NCBI GenBank assembly: GCA_013365365.1
Contig: JABVXU010000036.1
Location: 124,001-188,000 of the forward strand
Direction: 5' to 3'
DNA length: 64,000 nt
DNA from: Cruorifilaria tuberocauda
Lineage: Eukaryota > Nematoda > Chromadorea > Rhabditida > Onchocercidae
This document shows positions 61,100-64,000 of the stretch, piece by piece. The position numbers and the translations under genes are program-made. The notes under the pieces are model-generated. The model searched no databases. It saw only the letters and a program-made list of their open reading frames with translations, and was not told where the DNA came from. Position 1 is the stretch's first letter. The number at the start of each line of letters is the position of its first letter.

Positions 61100-63849
61100 T
61101 CAAAATCGTTTCAATTTGGGTGGACTTAAACTACCATTTGCTATTTCATCCTCGACATATACTAAAGTGTCGAAATTTGGCGCTGATGTCTGAAATTCAT
61201 CATTTCTATCATCTCCACTGAGATTCTGTAGTGGTGGAACGGAAACTGATAAATGCACTGTTGATTCAGTAGATGGCGGTGAATTAATTGGTCGAAATGA
61301 TTCCGTGCTTGTTCCACTCGTCAAATTCATTCCCATTGCAGAAGATAACAATTGTTGTTGTTCGTTTTCTTTTGATCCACTGATATTCATTTCATCATTT
61401 CCTAAATTGCGGAAAATTTCATATTATTGGAATCCTGGTATTTTGCCAATTAATCATTTGATTTCATGAATTTTAAATGAATCAAAGAGTCACGAAGAAG
61501 AAGAATTCATTTATCATAAAAACAGCTCTAATAATTTATTCTCCTACAATCACCAACACATCCGTTTTATATTTAGCGCTTTCGCTTTCCCATTCTATGT
61601 TAAACGAAATAAAGTTAAATAGAATTCTTATTTATAAGATTTCAAAGAATACTTCTTTAAGAATGCAAAAATTCATGAAATTTCATGAAAAATGAAAAAG
61701 GGTCGTGGGACGTACCTTCAGTAAAACGGCACAATCCAAAGACAATCTTTTCCAAATTCTCCAATTTATCGGAAATGTAATTAACTGTGTGCAATTTCTC
61801 TTCGATGCGTTCGAAACATTTCTTCAGTTCGGGAGTTAACTATATGAATTATATATATTGTTCAAGTCAATAAATATTTGCAAACGTTGATTATCTCTTG
61901 TTTTATCGTATTTCAGCCTAGATTACTTTAGATTAACAATATTGCAATTTTGTTGTCTGATAATTGTCTTGGATAGAAAATAGACTGTACTTCTGGCCTG
62001 ATTTTGATTTTTATTTCTTGATATATATATAATAAACTCTCTGAATGAGAAGAGATGTTTTATCAAATGTTGAAACTTACAACGTCATCGGTATTTCGTT
62101 GGACATCAATACTCCAACGCAAATCATCCACTGAAGGAGCGGTCGTACGTATTACCGGCAGCTTTGTCTTGGCTTGCTGAAGCATTTTTCATGTCCCATT
62201 AATATGACTCCTATTAGGGCTCAACGGAATCTGGTAACTTTCATTTATTTCCATGATTCTCTTTAAATGAGAATTCGAAAGGTTAAAGATGTATCTTCCC
62301 GATATTGCTAAATAAGAAAACTGACTCGTTCGAGATCGGCAAAGACCTGTGATGGAAGAATTCGAGTGTTATGTCTCTCACGCATTCGAAATAATAATTT
62401 CCGAACAGGATGTTCTGCTGGCAGCGTAAGTTTTTCATTTTTACGTCTTTCATTCAATTCCTTTTCCCTTTTCACATCAATTACTTTACGGAATTTTAAC
62501 TGAAACAGACAAAGCCTCAGAAATTATCAAAAGTTCAACGGTTTTTTTTTTTGATATATTAATTTTTGCTTCTAATTTTTGAAGTGGTTAGTAAATTAAA
62601 ACAAAAAGAGAAAAGTTCAAAAAAAAAATTACCCGACGAGTGAGGTTGTATGTTAGTACCATATTACGAGCAAATGAACCTGCGAATGCTTTATAGAAAT
62701 CAAGCACCTGAAATAGTTTTATCTTGAAAATGGCGTTTAATTTTTCTGGAAAATCGTTTTTTGAGATTTTTTAAATATAATAAATACTTTGTAAAAAAAA
62801 AATGATTTTTTTGCAGCTAAAAGGAGTAGCTGTTAAAGCTACTTGAGATAAATTTCCTATTTCATAGTTCAATTCAACAATGATAATTAATATGTCTGAC
62901 AGATTTAAAACTAATGAGTTAAGCCATATAAACCCTATTAGTTTCCGCAAAATTTTTTTGAGATTTTAAATTATATTACCAATAGAAATATAAAAAATGA
63001 TCAGTTTACCTCCATGAGTTTATTCTTTTTTATGGAATGTAAATCTGTATAAGTAAGGGCACGAACGTTAGCCGTACTTTGACCCGTTCCAAACTGTTTC
63101 CAAAATTCATCTCCAAAAACATCACCCTTTGCTGAATTTATTCACAAATTCATATGCAAACGCAAACTATTTCTTCATTTTACAACGACTAGAAAATAAA
63201 ATATTATAAAATAAAGTAAATACAGTCAGAAATTTTATAAGATTTATAAATTTATTCTGCGGAAGAATAATATTTGAAAAAAATGATGAGTACCAAGAAT
63301 GGCGACAACTTCATCGTCTTGTATCACTTCAAGTGATCCCGAAACAACAAACCATAATGAATCAACCGATTCACCAGTATGATAAATCAAATCACCAGGA
63401 GCTGCATGATTGCTCTGCAATCATATTCCTATCGGGCTTTTTGTCAATTGATACTAGCAAATTTTCTCTTGCTAAAATTTCATGGCTGCATTATCCATAG
63501 CTGATTTTTTTAGAATGCTTCATTCTTACTAATTAATAATGAAGTCTTGCAATTTCATGATAAATATGATCCCAGTGATCTTAATTTATGATGAGAGAAA
63601 TGCTTTTGAAAAATGCTTGTGATCATTCATGTTTCGAAGTTTAAAAGATTTCATTATATGAAATTAAAGATGTTTTTCAAGTTCCAGAAACAAAGAAAAA
63701 CCTCAAGGTGGACGGCGAACTGCCGAAGACAACCATCAGAAGCAAGCCGAAAACAGGCATGCTCGTTAAATACCTTTCTATTCAAGTGCACACAAATATC
63801 TGCTTTCATATCTTTTGGACAATAGCTGAGAACCTTAGATGAATAAATT
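61100..63849 (-). CDS. egl-2: EAG-type voltage-gated potassium channel, C-terminal part (runs off right edge)
   Basis: Tetrameric plasma-membrane K+ channel of the KCNH family. Exons: 63702-63849, 63294-63414, 63010-63131, 62633-62707, 62326-62499, 62081-62176, 61716-61839, 61100-61401; 386 residues, in phase. Order: C-linker end ([20 protein letters not shown]), cyclic-nucleotide-binding homology domain ([47 protein letters not shown]), then the intrinsic-ligand strand with Tyr-Asn-Leu, the basic [10 protein letters not shown] segment, a tetramerising coiled coil ([20 protein letters not shown]), and a Ser/Thr/Pro-rich tail. Two substitutions would not be expected to restore nucleotide binding: the domain is the KCNH type that does not bind cAMP. 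The voltage sensor, pore and PAS domain must lie right of 64000. The EAG subfamily, rather than ERG or ELK, is indicated by the close match of the linker and coiled coil. Confidence 0.93.
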
Positions 63850-64000
63850 CTGAATTGTTTTTCATTATTTTTCATGGGAATAAATTTGCTTGAAAATTAG
63901 AAAATGTTCAAACATGCCTAATTTAGAATATTAAAATATCTTAATTTTTTCCCCATATTTTTTCATTCTGCTACATTCCTTCTTTTTTTCAATAATTTTG
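63850..64000. other. Intron of the EAG channel gene at the window edge
   Basis: A+T-rich sequence beyond a TTCAG acceptor; the next upstream exon of the channel is outside the window. Confidence 0.6.

Noticed and set aside
1..64000. CRISPR arrays, bacterial operons, rRNA or tRNA genes
   Set aside because: The window is a eukaryotic nuclear sequence; no regularly spaced repeats and no tRNA box A/B pairs or rRNA blocks were recognised.

Overview
The window is eukaryotic, about 70% A+T, with small exons, short introns whose acceptors read TTTTCAG or TTTTTAG, and 5' leaders that begin just after such acceptors, as expected for spliced-leader trans-splicing. Protein content (troponin I, a MAX-1-type PH/MyTH4/FERM protein, an ODR-2/HOT-like Ly-6 protein, an EAG channel) points to a nematode. 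The base composition and intron style suit a filarial or other spirurid worm. Species cannot be fixed from sequence alone. All gene models were assembled by hand from splice signals and reading phase; exon phases agree at every accepted junction, and every gene with both ends in the window gives a total length divisible by three.

Layout, left to right: (1) 1-2157, minus: N-terminal third of RAD50, continuing off the left edge. (2) 3959-23069, minus: a max-1 / PLEKHH-type gene with a distal first exon at 23 kb, a possible internal start at 13.15 kb and a long intron holding mostly repeats. (3) 23.1-30.0 kb: large divergent intergenic region with a decayed copy of the max-1 first exon, a coding-like relic ORF and a perfect palindrome. 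(4) 30008-33079, plus: troponin I. (5) 35587-41172, minus: complete Na+/K+-ATPase alpha subunit (eat-6 type), 17 exons and 1000 residues. (6) 41.2-47.1 kb: intergenic, repeats and one coding-like relic. (7) 47129-54388, minus: a 576-residue protein-tyrosine-phosphatase-like protein that has lost both the catalytic Cys and the WPD Asp and has a long Arg/His/Lys-rich tract ahead of the PTP domain. (8) 59013-60069, plus: a small GPI-anchored Ly-6 protein. (9) 61100-63849, minus: C-terminal part of an EAG-type potassium channel (egl-2), whose transmembrane part lies off the right edge.

Several genes belong to nerve and muscle physiology: troponin I in contraction, the sodium pump, an EAG channel in excitability, MAX-1 in axon guidance and a neuronal-type Ly-6 protein. 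They are separate transcription units on both strands, not an obvious operon. The most unusual gene is the predicted pseudophosphatase. The most unusual non-coding signals are the duplicated and decayed max-1 first exon and a 36-bp near-perfect palindrome at 57.4 kb.
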